Source of the DNA: Salinimicrobium sp035607535
GTDB lineage: Bacteria > Bacteroidota > Bacteroidia > Flavobacteriales > Flavobacteriaceae
DNA length: 64,000 bases
Direction of reading: 5' to 3'
Assembly (NCBI RefSeq): GCF_035607535.1
Contig: NZ_JAYDZX010000003.1
Span: 186,001-250,000 of the forward strand
Part shown: positions 41,043-49,815 of the stretch, piece by piece
Layout: each line of letters opens with the position of its first letter
Numbering within the stretch: position 1 is the stretch's first letter
Notes under the pieces: generated by a model
Told to the model about the DNA's origin: nothing
Database searches by the model: none
Seen by the model: only the letters and a program-made list of their open reading frames with translations
Made by a program: the position numbers and the translations under genes

Positions 41043-41951
41043 CTCTTTCGTCACCCATTCTCGTGGCTTTTTCAGAATTTTTTCTAATTTCTCCTCCTCA
41101 CTTCCCGGTTCCGGATGATGGTCGTAAACCCACTGCACGTGCGGAGGGAGGCTCATCAAAATACTTTCTATCCTGCCATTGGTCTTTAATCCAAATAAAG
41201 TGCCTTTGTCGTGCACCAAATTGAATTCTACATAGCGGCCTCTTCTTATTTCCTGCCAGTTGCGGTGCTGCGGATTATAAGATAGTTCCATTCTTTTCTC
41301 TACAATAGGAAGATAGGCTTTGAGGAAACTATCTCCTACATCTGAAACGAAATCATACCATGCTTCTTCATCCATTTTTTCTGAAGGTCTCAGGTAGTCA
41401 AAGAATAAGCCGCCAATTCCGCGGGCTTCGTCGCGGTGCGCATTCCAGAAATATTCATCACATTTCTTTTTAAATTCAGGGTAAAAAGATGGATCATGCC
41501 GGTCACAGGCCGACTTACAGATTTGATGGAAATGTTTCGCATCCTCCTCAAAAAGATAATATGGAGTAAGATCTTGTCCGCCGCCAAACCAGCTGTCTAC
41601 TGTATTGCCTTCTTTGTCATACATTTCGAAATACCGCCAGTTGGCATGTACCGTGGGAACCATCGGATTTTTGGGATGGATCACAAGGCTAAGGCCACAG
41701 GCAAAAAAATCGACATCTCCAACGCCAAAATGCTTCTGCATTGCAGGGGCAAGAGGTCCATAGACTTTTGAAATATTTACTCCTCCTTTTTCAAAAACAG
41801 CTCCGTTTTCTATGACTCTGGTTCTTCCACCTCCGCCTTCTTCCCGGCGCCACAGGTCTTCTTTAAAAACTGCTTCGCCGTCAATGGCTTCCAGGTTAGC
41901 AGTGATCCTGTCTTGGAGGTCCTGAATGTATGAGTAAAATTTCTCTTTCAT
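41040..41951 (-). CDS. hemF: oxygen-dependent coproporphyrinogen III oxidase
   Basis: This 303-residue enzyme makes two oxidative decarboxylations, giving protoporphyrinogen IX with O2 as oxidant. Family marks include EEGGGGRTRVIENGAVFEKG near 37-56, the WRYFEMYD and WFGGGQDLTPYYLFEEDA region at about 105-138, and GRYVEFNLVHDKGT at about 245-258. Its use implies aerobic haem synthesis. It follows the DUF6973-like gene by 2 nt. Confidence 0.96.
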   Translation of the reverse strand: MKEKFYSYIQDLQDRITANLEAIDGEAVFKEDLWRREEGGGGRTRVIENGAVFEKGGVNISKVYGPLAPAMQKHFGVGDVDFFACGLSLVIHPKNPMVPTVHANWRYFEMYDKEGNTVDSWFGGGQDLTPYYLFEEDAKHFHQICKSACDRHDPSFYPEFKKKCDEYFWNAHRDEARGIGGLFFDYLRPSEKMDEEAWYDFVSDVGDSFLKAYLPIVEKRMELSYNPQHRNWQEIRRGRYVEFNLVHDKGTLFGLKTNGRIESILMSLPPHVQWVYDHHPEPGSEEEKLEKILKKPREWVTKE

Positions 41952-41953
41952 CT

Positions 41954-42448
41954 TTATGATCTAATTTCTTCAATAAAAACCAGGTCTTCCGTTGATTTCT
42001 CAATGTCATTTAAAGATCTGACTTTCACTGCTTCTTTTGTCTTTTGCTGTATAAGGCTTACAACATCTACATCTTTGTCAAGACTATTTGTAAATAATTC
42101 CCTTCCTATCCTGTTGTTATGCAGGTCCATAGCCTTTGCTAATCCAGAATTTGGAGATAACCGCTCATGCAGGTCTGTGATCTTTTTACTCCAGCCTGCC
42201 GCTTTTTCAACCGATCCTGCCACAGACAAACAATATTTGCAGATCAGGTAATTCCAAAGGGCATGTCGAAAAGCGTTCGTCTTGTTATCTTCATGATGCA
42301 GCGCCCCATAAAGCTGGTTACAGATCTTCACCGTTCTATTAGTCGCCTTACAGGTAGGGATAAGGTAAAGCGGATGTTTTAAAAAGATCCCGCTAAGAAT
42401 AGCCAGCTCTTTGAAATTCAGGCTTGCTATTCTTTTACCTATTGCCAC
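41954..42448 (-). CDS. DUF6973-like protein inside the haem operon
   Basis: This 164-residue protein is not a known haem enzyme. Two stretches stand out, NAFRHALWNYLICKYC at about 57-72 and MDLHNNRIGRELF at about 107-119; these His/Asp/Asn patterns recall the DUF6973 domain (from memory). The N-terminus (NFKELAILSGIFLKHPLYLIP) is moderately hydrophobic and may touch the membrane. It is spaced 1-2 nt from hemE and hemF, so it is certainly co-transcribed. The function is unknown; a link with porphyrin handling rests only on position. Confidence 0.72.
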   Translation of the reverse strand: MAIGKRIASLNFKELAILSGIFLKHPLYLIPTCKATNRTVKICNQLYGALHHEDNKTNAFRHALWNYLICKYCLSVAGSVEKAAGWSKKITDLHERLSPNSGLAKAMDLHNNRIGRELFTNSLDKDVDVVSLIQQKTKEAVKVRSLNDIEKSTEDLVFIEEIRS

Positions 42449-42449
42449 T

Positions 42450-43478
42450 TTAAAAGGCTTTATATTCCTTAACTGCTTCTACAAAAGCGATCGCATTCTC
42501 CACCGGTATATCCGGAAGGATCCCATGGCCCAGGTTCACTACATATTTGTCCTTTCCGAAGTCATTGATCATTTGATTCACCATCCTCTTTATTTCTGAA
42601 GGAGGGGAATACAACCTGCTGGGATCAAAATTCCCCTGAAGAGTGATATTTCCGCCGGTTAATTTTCTTGCCATTTGTGGGGAACAGGTCCAGTCCACGC
42701 CCAAGGCAGAAGCTCCAGATTGAGCCATTTTATCCAAAGCAAACCAGCAGCCTTTCCCAAATGCTATCACCGGAATTTCCGATTTTAAAGCATCTATGAT
42801 CTGCTGAATGTATTTCCATGAAAATTCCTGGTAATCTTCAGGAGAAAGCATTCCGCCCCAGGAATCGAAAATCTGCACCGCATCTACTCCGGCTTCAACT
42901 TTAGCCTTGAGGTAGGCGATTGTAGTATCGGTGATCTTTTGAAGCAGCGTATGGGCTGCCTGCGGATTCGTAAAACAGAATTTCTTGGCGATATCGAAAT
43001 TTTTGGAACCCTGTCCCTGTACTGCGTAACACAGAATTGTCCATGGAGAACCGGCAAAACCTATCAGGGGAACTTCATCGTTGAGTTCCTTCTTTGTCAT
43101 TTTAACTGCCTCCAATACATAGCCTAAGGTTTCATGCACGTTGGGCACTATCACCTTTTCAACATCGGCAGAGGTTCTCACGGGATTGGGGAGCCATGGG
43201 CCCAGGCCGGGTTTCATCTGCACCTCAATATTCATCGCTTGCGGCACCACCAGAATGTCACTAAAAAGAATAGCAGCATCTGTGCCTACCTGGTGAATTG
43301 GCATTACGGTGATTTCAGTTGCCAGTTCCGGGGTGCGACATCGGGTAAAGAAATCGTACTTATCCTTGAGCTTCATAAAATCTGGCAGGTATCTTCCCGC
43401 CTGTCTCATCATCCATACCGGCGGGCGTTCCACCGTTTCGCCTTTTAAAGCTCTAAGAAAAAGATCGTTTTTTATCAT
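42450..43478 (-). CDS. hemE: uroporphyrinogen decarboxylase
   Basis: This 342-residue enzyme removes four carboxyl groups to give coproporphyrinogen III. Its start-proximal motif PPVWMMRQAGRYLPDF (about 19-34) contains the substrate-binding Arg residues, and GFAGSPWTILCY is near 138-149. The FDSWGGMLSPEDYQEF region near 208-223 and the C-terminal NLGHGILPDIP (His) are also present. It is of normal length and in the hem operon, 20 nt after hemD. Confidence 0.97.
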   Translation of the reverse strand: MIKNDLFLRALKGETVERPPVWMMRQAGRYLPDFMKLKDKYDFFTRCRTPELATEITVMPIHQVGTDAAILFSDILVVPQAMNIEVQMKPGLGPWLPNPVRTSADVEKVIVPNVHETLGYVLEAVKMTKKELNDEVPLIGFAGSPWTILCYAVQGQGSKNFDIAKKFCFTNPQAAHTLLQKITDTTIAYLKAKVEAGVDAVQIFDSWGGMLSPEDYQEFSWKYIQQIIDALKSEIPVIAFGKGCWFALDKMAQSGASALGVDWTCSPQMARKLTGGNITLQGNFDPSRLYSPPSEIKRMVNQMINDFGKDKYVVNLGHGILPDIPVENAIAFVEAVKEYKAF

Positions 43479-43498
43479 TTTTGAAAAGTATCTTCTAT

Positions 43499-44212
43499 TT
43501 ATGTAAAAGTTCTCACCACCTGCACAATCACATTCTCAATAGATGGGGTGGAGGCGATGATGATGTTATTAGTATAATTTTTAGCTTCCGATGCTGTTGT
43601 TGTTCCAACACAAAAAGCCAGGCTTCCCCTTAGATCATTTAAGGAACAGTAACTTCTCACTGCGCTCGGACTAAAGAACAGCACTCCGTCAAAGGTACGA
43701 TCAATTTTTTTTGATTGCGTCTGAGTATCATAGACTTCGACTTCCGTGAAACGGATTCCGGCCGATGTCAATTGCTCCGGAAGCTCTGCATGCCTCTTTT
43801 TTCCGCAGAAAAACAGGAATTCTTCTTCCTTATGTTGACTTATGATCTCGGAAGCAAGATTTGCTCCGTAATTTGCCATTTTTGAAACCCTGAAGCCATT
43901 ATTCTCTAAAAGGATTGCTGTTTTTTCCCCCACGCAGAAGATTTTTTTCTCCCGAATCTCCTTTTCCAAAGGATGCTCCAAAATAGCATAAACAGCATTT
44001 TTACTGGTAAAAATAATATTATCCGGAAGCTGTTCGACGTGGAAATCGATTGGCTGAACTTTAATAAAATCGGCTTCTACCAAACCGATTCCTTTGTTGA
44101 GAAGTAGCTCCCGCTGAGCCCTGGTCAATTTTTTAGTAGAAAGAACAGTAGCCGTCCTGCCTCCTCTCGGAGTCGGTTTTGAAAGGCTGTCGCTATCTTG
44201 TGATCTTGCCAA
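43499..44212 (-). CDS. hemD: uroporphyrinogen-III synthase
   Basis: This 237-residue enzyme cyclises hydroxymethylbilane with inversion of ring D. HemD proteins are poorly conserved; support comes from the two-domain alternating pattern, FTSKNAVYAILE (about 69-80), GVLFFSPSAVRSYCSLN (about 179-195) and the CVGTTTASEAKN segment near 206, and from position between hemC and hemE. The first ~25 residues are Ser/Thr-rich and may be dispensable; a later start is possible. Confidence 0.9.
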   Translation of the reverse strand: MARSQDSDSLSKPTPRGGRTATVLSTKKLTRAQRELLLNKGIGLVEADFIKVQPIDFHVEQLPDNIIFTSKNAVYAILEHPLEKEIREKKIFCVGEKTAILLENNGFRVSKMANYGANLASEIISQHKEEEFLFFCGKKRHAELPEQLTSAGIRFTEVEVYDTQTQSKKIDRTFDGVLFFSPSAVRSYCSLNDLRGSLAFCVGTTTASEAKNYTNNIIIASTPSIENVIVQVVRTFT

Positions 44213-44238
44213 ATCTTTTTTGGGGAATTTGTTGGCGA

Positions 44239-45162
44239 TTAACCTTTGGTGTTGTTCACGGCTTTTTTTATTTCCCGCATAAGTTCTGCGCCGCCAGCTT
44301 CAAGCACCTCTTTTGCGCATGCCCGGCCAAAACCTTCATGCTCTGAAACAGAGATTTTCTTCTCCACTCCAATTCTCTGCTGCCCGTCAAGGCTAAAGAG
44401 TGCAGCTTTAAAATCTACATCTTCACCATCAATGGTCGCCAGGGCACCAATGGGTGCAGTACAGCCTCCCTCCAGCACACGTAAAAACTCTCTTTCAATA
44501 TGTACACAGATGGCAGTTTTTTCGTGATTGAGGGCCGATAACGCTTTCCGGCAAAATTCATCTTCCTCTTTTGCCACCACCAGCATCGCGCCTTGTGCCG
44601 GAGCCGGGATCATCCATTTGAGGTCTAAAAAAGCATCCGGTTTCAGGTTTATTCGCTCCAGGCCTGCTGCAGCGAAGATGGCACCATTCCAGTTATTGTC
44701 TTTCAGTTTTTGAAGGCGTGTATTCACGTTGCCTCTAAGGTCTACTATTTCGTGGTTGGGATATTTGTGCAGCCATTGGGCCTGGCGTCGCAGGCTTCCG
44801 GTAGCAACTATGCCTTCTTCGTTAAGGAAATCGGTGCCTTTGTGAACCAAAATGTCCTGAGTATTTGCCCTTTTTAGAACCGCTGCTTCTACAATTCCTT
44901 TTGGTAGTGCCGTTGGCACATCTTTCATGGAATGTACTGCAATATCAATTTGATCTGTGATCATTGCAATGTCAAGGGTCTTGGTGAAGATCCCTGTGAT
45001 CCCGAATTCGTAAAGGGGCTTATCCAGCACCAGGTCACCCTGGGATTTTACCGGCACCAGCTGTGTTTCATGACCCAGCTTTTCAAGAGCGTTCTTTACC
45101 GCATGGGCCTGCCAGAGGGCAAGTTCGCTGTCCCGGGTTCCTATTCGGATCACCCTGCTCAT
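44239..45162 (-). CDS. hemC: hydroxymethylbilane synthase (porphobilinogen deaminase)
   Basis: This 307-residue enzyme polymerises four porphobilinogens. The cofactor-attachment Cys is in LEGGCTAPIGALA (about 237-249). The substrate region VHSMKDVPTALP lies at about 79-90, and ATGSLRRQAQW at about 123-133. It overlaps the hemA end by 4 nt, so the first two steps after tRNA-Glu are made from one message. Confidence 0.97.
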   Translation of the reverse strand: MSRVIRIGTRDSELALWQAHAVKNALEKLGHETQLVPVKSQGDLVLDKPLYEFGITGIFTKTLDIAMITDQIDIAVHSMKDVPTALPKGIVEAAVLKRANTQDILVHKGTDFLNEEGIVATGSLRRQAQWLHKYPNHEIVDLRGNVNTRLQKLKDNNWNGAIFAAAGLERINLKPDAFLDLKWMIPAPAQGAMLVVAKEEDEFCRKALSALNHEKTAICVHIEREFLRVLEGGCTAPIGALATIDGEDVDFKAALFSLDGQQRIGVEKKISVSEHEGFGRACAKEVLEAGGAELMREIKKAVNNTKG

Positions 45163-46418
45163 CTTTTTATAGGCTCTTCAAGTTGAAAAACCTTCTGGAT
45201 CAATTCCAGACTTTCATCAGTAGAATTTGAGTCACCTTTAAGATGATTGGCAAACTGGTTCATGATCTTTTGGATGATCCTGTCACCTAGAACTTCAGCC
45301 TGCCTGTCATTGAAGTCCTGGATCTTTTTGCGTTGAAAATCTACTTCGGCGTCTTTCATGGCGCGAAGTTTCTTTTTCAGAGCTTTTATGGTAGGTGCAA
45401 ATTTCCTTGTTTCCAGCCAGGAATTAAAATCAGCTTCCATTTCGTGGATGATCTCTTTCGCTTTTGGGATCGCTGCTTTTCTACGCTCAAGAGTTTCATC
45501 TGTAATTTGAGAAAGGTCGTCAAGGTGAATTATTGAAACTCCCGGAAGATCGGCCACTTCATCTGATACATTTTTCGGGATCGAAAGATCCAGTATTAGC
45601 AGGTCCTTTTTGTTGTAGACCAGTTCTTTGGTTATAGTAGGGTTTTGTGCCCCTGTAGCTACAATGAGAATATCGGCCTGTCTTATTTCTGCCTGTAGAT
45701 CGGCGTAATCTTTTACAGTGAGATCAAATTTTCCGGCTATTCTTTCTGCCTTATCTTTTGTTCTGTTTATAAGGGTGATATGGTGATTTTTGGTATGTTT
45801 CACCAGATTTTCACAAGTATTGCGACCTATTTTTCCGGTTCCGAAGAGAAGAATGTTCTGGTCTGCAGGATTTTCATAATTCTTCAGGATATATTGTACA
45901 GAGGCAAAACTCACCGATGTAGCACCCGAAGAAATATCTGTTTCGTTTTTTATGCGTTTACTTGCCTGAATAACAGAGTTTATTAACCTCTCTAAAAAGG
46001 GATTTGAGACTCCTATATCCTTTGAGTTGTTAAATGCAGATTTTATTTGACTAATTATCTCAAAGTCTCCCAGGATCTGGCTGTCCAGTCCCGTACCAAC
46101 GCGGAACATATGGGAAATAGCATCCTTGTTTTTGTAAACATATGCTACTTTTTCAAACTCCTCAACCGTGCCGTGAGTGTGTTCACAAAGCAACTTGATC
46201 AATTGAAATGGGTGCTGGGCAAAACCGTAGATCTCGGTTCTGTTACAGGTTGAAGTAACAATAAGCCCGTCGATACCTTCAGCTTTTGCCTGTTCAAGCA
46301 AATTTTTCTTTCCGGTTTCGTCTAAACTAAAATGGCCTCTTATTTCTGCGTCGGCTTTTTTGTAGCTAAGCCCAATAGTATAGAAATGTTTCCCTCTTGA
46401 AATATTGTAATCTTCCAT
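45159..46418 (-). CDS. hemA: glutamyl-tRNA reductase
   Basis: The protein has 419 residues with the ATG at MEDYNISRGKHF; the longer frame would add 39 codons of unrelated sequence. It reduces glutamyl-tRNA to glutamate-1-semialdehyde, the entry to C5-pathway haem synthesis. The catalytic Cys is in VTSTCNRTEIYG, the NADPH domain contains FGTGKIGRNT, and a C-terminal helical dimerisation domain follows. The next enzyme, HemL, is not in this window. The gene is divergent from an AraC-type regulator. Confidence 0.95.
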   Translation of the reverse strand: MEDYNISRGKHFYTIGLSYKKADAEIRGHFSLDETGKKNLLEQAKAEGIDGLIVTSTCNRTEIYGFAQHPFQLIKLLCEHTHGTVEEFEKVAYVYKNKDAISHMFRVGTGLDSQILGDFEIISQIKSAFNNSKDIGVSNPFLERLINSVIQASKRIKNETDISSGATSVSFASVQYILKNYENPADQNILLFGTGKIGRNTCENLVKHTKNHHITLINRTKDKAERIAGKFDLTVKDYADLQAEIRQADILIVATGAQNPTITKELVYNKKDLLILDLSIPKNVSDEVADLPGVSIIHLDDLSQITDETLERRKAAIPKAKEIIHEMEADFNSWLETRKFAPTIKALKKKLRAMKDAEVDFQRKKIQDFNDRQAEVLGDRIIQKIMNQFANHLKGDSNSTDESLELIQKVFQLEEPIKR

Positions 46419-46628
46419 GTACCTGATTAGGAATTCAACGGACAAATTTAAGCTAACGTTAAAGTAAAAAACAACGCTCAAAGTACATTTTTTGTCGCTG
46501 CACGTGATTTTAGCCCAAAAACTGATCAAAATCATATTTTTGGGCTAATTTTACCTGTGAAATCTGGTAACCCTGTAATTCTCTTTAGAATCTTTCTAAA
46601 TAGAAGCCGCCAAAATAAGTAATTTGCT

Positions 46629-47519
46629 ATGGAAGAAAATGTCGCTCAAAGTACCTTTGAAAAGACGAAGCTGGAGGAGGGATTTTATTTGCTGAAGTTC
46701 CAGAATCCTTCGAAGCAGGCGCTGAAGGTGCAGCGAAACATCAACAGCAATTTTATTCAGTTTCACTTTTCCGGAAAAGGGGAAGGAAGGTTTTTCTTCA
46801 ATAATGGAAGCTACAAGATCCCTCTTCTGGAGGAAAATGCATTGCTCCTGTACAACCCCAAGCGAGACCTGCCAATAGACCTTGAGCTCCAACCGCAAAG
46901 CTGGGTGATCTCGATTGTTATCTCCATTAAAAAATTTCATGCCCTTTTTTCTGAAGAAGCAGGATACATTAGTTTTTTGAGCCTGGAGAACAGGGACAAA
47001 CAATATTATAAGGATAGTGTGCTTACGCCCGGAATGGTCATTGTTCTTAACCAGGTGATGAACTACAATGTGATTGCTTCCATAAAGAACCTTTACCTAA
47101 AAGCAAAGGCATATGAATTGCTGAGCCTTTACTTCAATAGGTCTGAAGAGCCCGATGTGGAGCAATGTCCTTTCTTAACAGATGAGGAAAATGTATTGAA
47201 GATTAGGAAGGCGAAGGAAATAGTCATTGCAAAAATGGCCGAACCGCCTTCCTTGCAGGAACTTTCGAGGGAAATTGGCCTGAGTATGAAAAAATTAAAA
47301 GAAGGATTTAAGCAGATCTATGGTGACTCTGTTTTCAGTTTCCTGTTTGATTACAAAATGGAATATGCGCGGAAACTTCTGGATTCGGGGGAATATAATG
47401 TCAATGAAGTCGGTTTGAAGGTTGGATATAGCACTTCCAGCCATTTCATTGCTGCTTTCAGGAAAAAATTTGGAACTACTCCAAAAAAATACCTGATGTC
47501 CCTTTCTTCGGAAGCCTGA
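46629..47519 (+). CDS. AraC-family transcriptional regulator
   Basis: The protein has 296 residues. A variable N-terminal domain (1-190) is followed by the double helix-turn-helix AraC DNA-binding domain, with PPSLQELSREIGLSMKKLKEGFK in the first HTH and VGLKVGYSTSSHFIAAFRKKFGTTP in the second, the typical signature. It looks like PchR-type regulators of iron or haem genes. It lies between hemA (divergent, 211-bp gap) and hemH (94 bp downstream), so haem or iron control is a reasonable inference. Confidence 0.88.
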   Translation: MEENVAQSTFEKTKLEEGFYLLKFQNPSKQALKVQRNINSNFIQFHFSGKGEGRFFFNNGSYKIPLLEENALLLYNPKRDLPIDLELQPQSWVISIVISIKKFHALFSEEAGYISFLSLENRDKQYYKDSVLTPGMVIVLNQVMNYNVIASIKNLYLKAKAYELLSLYFNRSEEPDVEQCPFLTDEENVLKIRKAKEIVIAKMAEPPSLQELSREIGLSMKKLKEGFKQIYGDSVFSFLFDYKMEYARKLLDSGEYNVNEVGLKVGYSTSSHFIAAFRKKFGTTPKKYLMSLSSEA

Positions 47520-47590
47520 TCTATAAGTTCCTTCAATGGAACCATTTTTCTAAAGCTTCCTGAAGCATTTTCAACCGAACGTAATAATTG

Positions 47591-47598
47591 TATTTTTG
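47591..47598 (+). promoter_or_regulatory. -7 promoter box of hemH
   Basis: TATTTTTG matches TAnnTTTG exactly and has a T-rich stretch (47568-47571) at the -33 distance. The leader before the ATG at 47614 would be only about 9 nt, so the assignment is moderate. Confidence 0.4.
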
Positions 47599-47613
47599 AA
47601 GCAAATTTAAAAG

Positions 47614-48645
47614 ATGAGCAAAGGAGTTTTACTTGTTAATCTTGGTTCTCCCGATAGTACAGATCCAAAAGATGTAAAAAAATATCTCGATGAATTCCTC
47701 ATGGATGAAAGGGTGATTGATGTGCCTTACTGGGCCCGCACGCTTTTAGTAAGAGGAATTATTCTCAATACCCGGCCCAGGAAATCGGCTGAGGCTTATG
47801 AGAAGATCTGGTGGGAGGAAGGCTCTCCTCTTATTGTACTTTCTGAAAGGCTTCAGGAAAAGGTTGATGAATTGACTTCGGTGCCAATTGCTCTTGCAAT
47901 GCGCTACGGAAAGCCTTCTATTAAAAGCGGACTTCAGGAACTGCAGGATAAGGGAGTTGATGAAGTGCTCATTTTTCCGCTTTATCCGCAGTTTGCTATG
48001 GCTACTACCGAAACCATTCTGGTGTTAGCTGAAGAACTTCGGAAAAAGCATTTTCCGCAGATGACCTTTACTTCGGTTCCTGCGTTTTATAATCATGAAG
48101 ATTATATCCGGGTCTTAGCCACAAGTATTTCTGAATCCCTGAAAGGAGTGGATTTCGATCATCTTTTGTTCTCTTATCACGGGGTTCCAAAAAGGCATAT
48201 CAGGAAGAGCGATATCACAAAGTCGCATTGTAAGATTGATGGCAGTTGTTGCCAAACTCCTTCTGCTGCGCATCAGTTCTGCTATCGTCACCAATGTTAC
48301 GAAACCACAAAATTAGTAGCCGAATACCTGGGGCTTGAAAAAGGCAAATATTCGGTATCCTTTCAATCAAGACTTGGTTTTGATCCATGGCTGCAGCCTT
48401 ACACCGACCGTACGATCGAGAGAAAAGGACTCGAAGGCGTGAAGAATCTCGCGATTGTTACTCCGGCCTTCGTTTCAGATTGTCTTGAAACTCTTGAAGA
48501 GATTGCAATGGAAGGTAAAGAGATCTTTGAAGAGGTAGGAGGAGAAAAATTCACTGTTGTGCCTTGTCTTAATGACCGCGAGGATTGGGTGAAGGTCCTG
48601 GCGCGCTGGATCGATGAATGGGCTCACCAAAATGTTGCCGTATAA
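47614..48645 (+). CDS. hemH: ferrochelatase
   Basis: This 343-residue enzyme inserts Fe2+ into protoporphyrin IX, the last haem step. Motifs include LVNLGSPDST at about 6-15, the catalytic His in LLFSYHGVPKRH (about 184-195), and SFQSRLGFDPWLQPYTD (about 249-265). The AIVTPAFVSDCLETLEEI segment near 283-300 carries the second conserved acidic pair. Together with HemJ downstream it supplies the end of the pathway. Confidence 0.97.
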   Translation: MSKGVLLVNLGSPDSTDPKDVKKYLDEFLMDERVIDVPYWARTLLVRGIILNTRPRKSAEAYEKIWWEEGSPLIVLSERLQEKVDELTSVPIALAMRYGKPSIKSGLQELQDKGVDEVLIFPLYPQFAMATTETILVLAEELRKKHFPQMTFTSVPAFYNHEDYIRVLATSISESLKGVDFDHLLFSYHGVPKRHIRKSDITKSHCKIDGSCCQTPSAAHQFCYRHQCYETTKLVAEYLGLEKGKYSVSFQSRLGFDPWLQPYTDRTIERKGLEGVKNLAIVTPAFVSDCLETLEEIAMEGKEIFEEVGGEKFTVVPCLNDREDWVKVLARWIDEWAHQNVAV

Positions 48646-48682
48646 TCCCATTTTTGACACCTCTTTAAAATGCAGTTTTCTT

Positions 48683-48690
48683 TATCTTTG
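48683..48690 (+). promoter_or_regulatory. -7 promoter box of the decayed toxin-antitoxin pair
   Basis: TATCTTTG, an exact TAnnTTTG match, lies 29 nt before the ATG at 48719, where the reconstructed antitoxin most likely began. Confidence 0.45.
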
Positions 48691-48718
48691 TTAGGATATG
48701 GAAAAGGAGAGGCTTAAA

Positions 48719-48936
48719 ATGGAACTTGTTGACAAGCTCCAAAAGTGTTTCAAGCTTCGGAACCTGGTAAGGATTATATTTCAGAACAAAAAACTAAGCT
48801 TTTAGAAGAATTCAACATCTCACCTGAGCAAGAGGAGGAGTTAATAAGGCGCTACAGGGATTACCTCGAAGGAAAGACCGAGGGCGATAGGTGGGAAGAT
48901 GTGAGGCAGAATATTAAAGACTTGTATGGCTTTTGA
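48719..48936 (+). pseudogene. frameshifted antitoxin-like gene
   Basis: Reading from the ATG at 48719 gives MELVDKLQK, then the frame is lost. From the GTG at 48745 an open frame runs on for 63 residues (FQASEPGKDYISEQK..., ending NIKDLYGF). The join falls in an AAAA tract at 48741-48744; one extra A would restore a continuous protein of about 72 residues. The charged helical sequence and the 11-nt overlap with a RelE/ParE-like frame fit an antitoxin. Translation from the internal GTG could still give a shortened product. Confidence 0.6.
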
Positions 48937-49217
48937 AGTTGATTTTCGGAAAGAAGCCCAGAAGGATTAAATAAAAGCGTATCTCTGGTATGAGAATAAA
49001 CAAAAAGGGTTAGGAGAAAGGTTTGTTCAGGAGGTTGAAAGCGGTGTTAATTACATCAGGCAGAACCCTGAAGCTTTTTCCAGGAAGAAAAATGGCTTCA
49101 GAGAATTTCCTCTAAACATTTTTCCTTACCTCATGATCTATATATTGGAAGAAAAAAGATTACCATTCTTGCTATTTTTAACACCGCCTCAATCCAGATA
49201 AAAAACCTTCAGAATAA
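48926..49217 (+). pseudogene. decayed RelE/ParE-like toxin gene
   Basis: From the ATG at 48926 the frame reads MAFEVDFRKEAQKD, then a TAA stop (48968-48970). It continues with AYLWYENKQKGLGERF, a SGVNYIRQNPEAF helix and FPYLMIYILEEK, all typical of RelE/ParE toxins. The expected ending ITILAIFNTA is in another frame from about 49152, and NPDKKPSE-stop needs a second shift near 49191. One nonsense codon and two single-base shifts make it inactive. It ends 2 nt before hemJ. Confidence 0.7.
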
Positions 49218-49219
49218 AA

Positions 49220-49768
49220 TTGGAATACTACAATTACATCAAGGCCCTTCATCTCATCTTTGTGATCACCTGGTTCGCCGGACTCTTTTACATCCCGAGA
49301 CTGTTTATCTATCATATAGAAGCCTGGGCAAAACCTGAACCCGAAAAGAGCATTTTAAGCACCCAATTAAAATTGATGACCAAAAGGTTGTGGTATATCA
49401 TTACCTGGCCTTCAGCTATCCTTGCGACCTTGTTTGCTGTCTGGCTCCTCATCATCGTGCCGGCTTGGTTGCAAATGCCCTGGATGCATGTAAAACTTTT
49501 ATTTGTGGTTCTGCTTTTTGCATATCACTTTAAATGCCATCACATATTCAAGCAGATGCAAAATGACAAGATCACCTGGACCTCAAACCAAATGAGACTG
49601 TGGAACGAAGTCTCTACTTTGATCTTATTTGCAGTGACTTTTCTAGTTATAGTAAAGGATGCCCTTAACTGGATCTATGGTGTGATCGGGATCTTTTTAC
49701 TGGCCGGAATGCTCATGTTGGGAATAAAGATCTACAAGCGGGTTCGCTCCAAAAATCCTGATGCGTAG
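49220..49768 (+). CDS. hemJ: protoporphyrinogen oxidase HemJ-type membrane protein
   Basis: This 182-residue inner-membrane protein has four or five helices (about 5-25, 55-80, 85-100, 130-150 and 155-172). The opening YIKALHLIFVITWFAGLFYIPRLFIYH has the conserved His and Trp of the HemJ/UPF0093 (CopD-like) family, which oxidises protoporphyrinogen IX. The window shows no HemG or HemY, and hemH is next door, supporting HemJ. The start codon is TTG, immediately after the toxin remnant; its natural promoter may have been displaced. Confidence 0.85.
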   Translation: MEYYNYIKALHLIFVITWFAGLFYIPRLFIYHIEAWAKPEPEKSILSTQLKLMTKRLWYIITWPSAILATLFAVWLLIIVPAWLQMPWMHVKLLFVVLLFAYHFKCHHIFKQMQNDKITWTSNQMRLWNEVSTLILFAVTFLVIVKDALNWIYGVIGIFLLAGMLMLGIKIYKRVRSKNPDA

Positions 49769-49815
49769 AATGGTTTAATAATTGTTGAGTACTTTGCCAC
49801 CTTAAACAAGAACAT

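Noticed and set aside
46419..46535. 39-codon N-terminal extension of HemA
   Set aside because: The added residues are hydrophobic and unlike the family; the ATG at 46418 gives the normal GluTR start.
48926..49217. Programmed frameshifting to make an active toxin
   Set aside because: An in-frame stop plus two frame changes in opposite parts of the gene, without a slippery site and stimulatory structure, points to decay.
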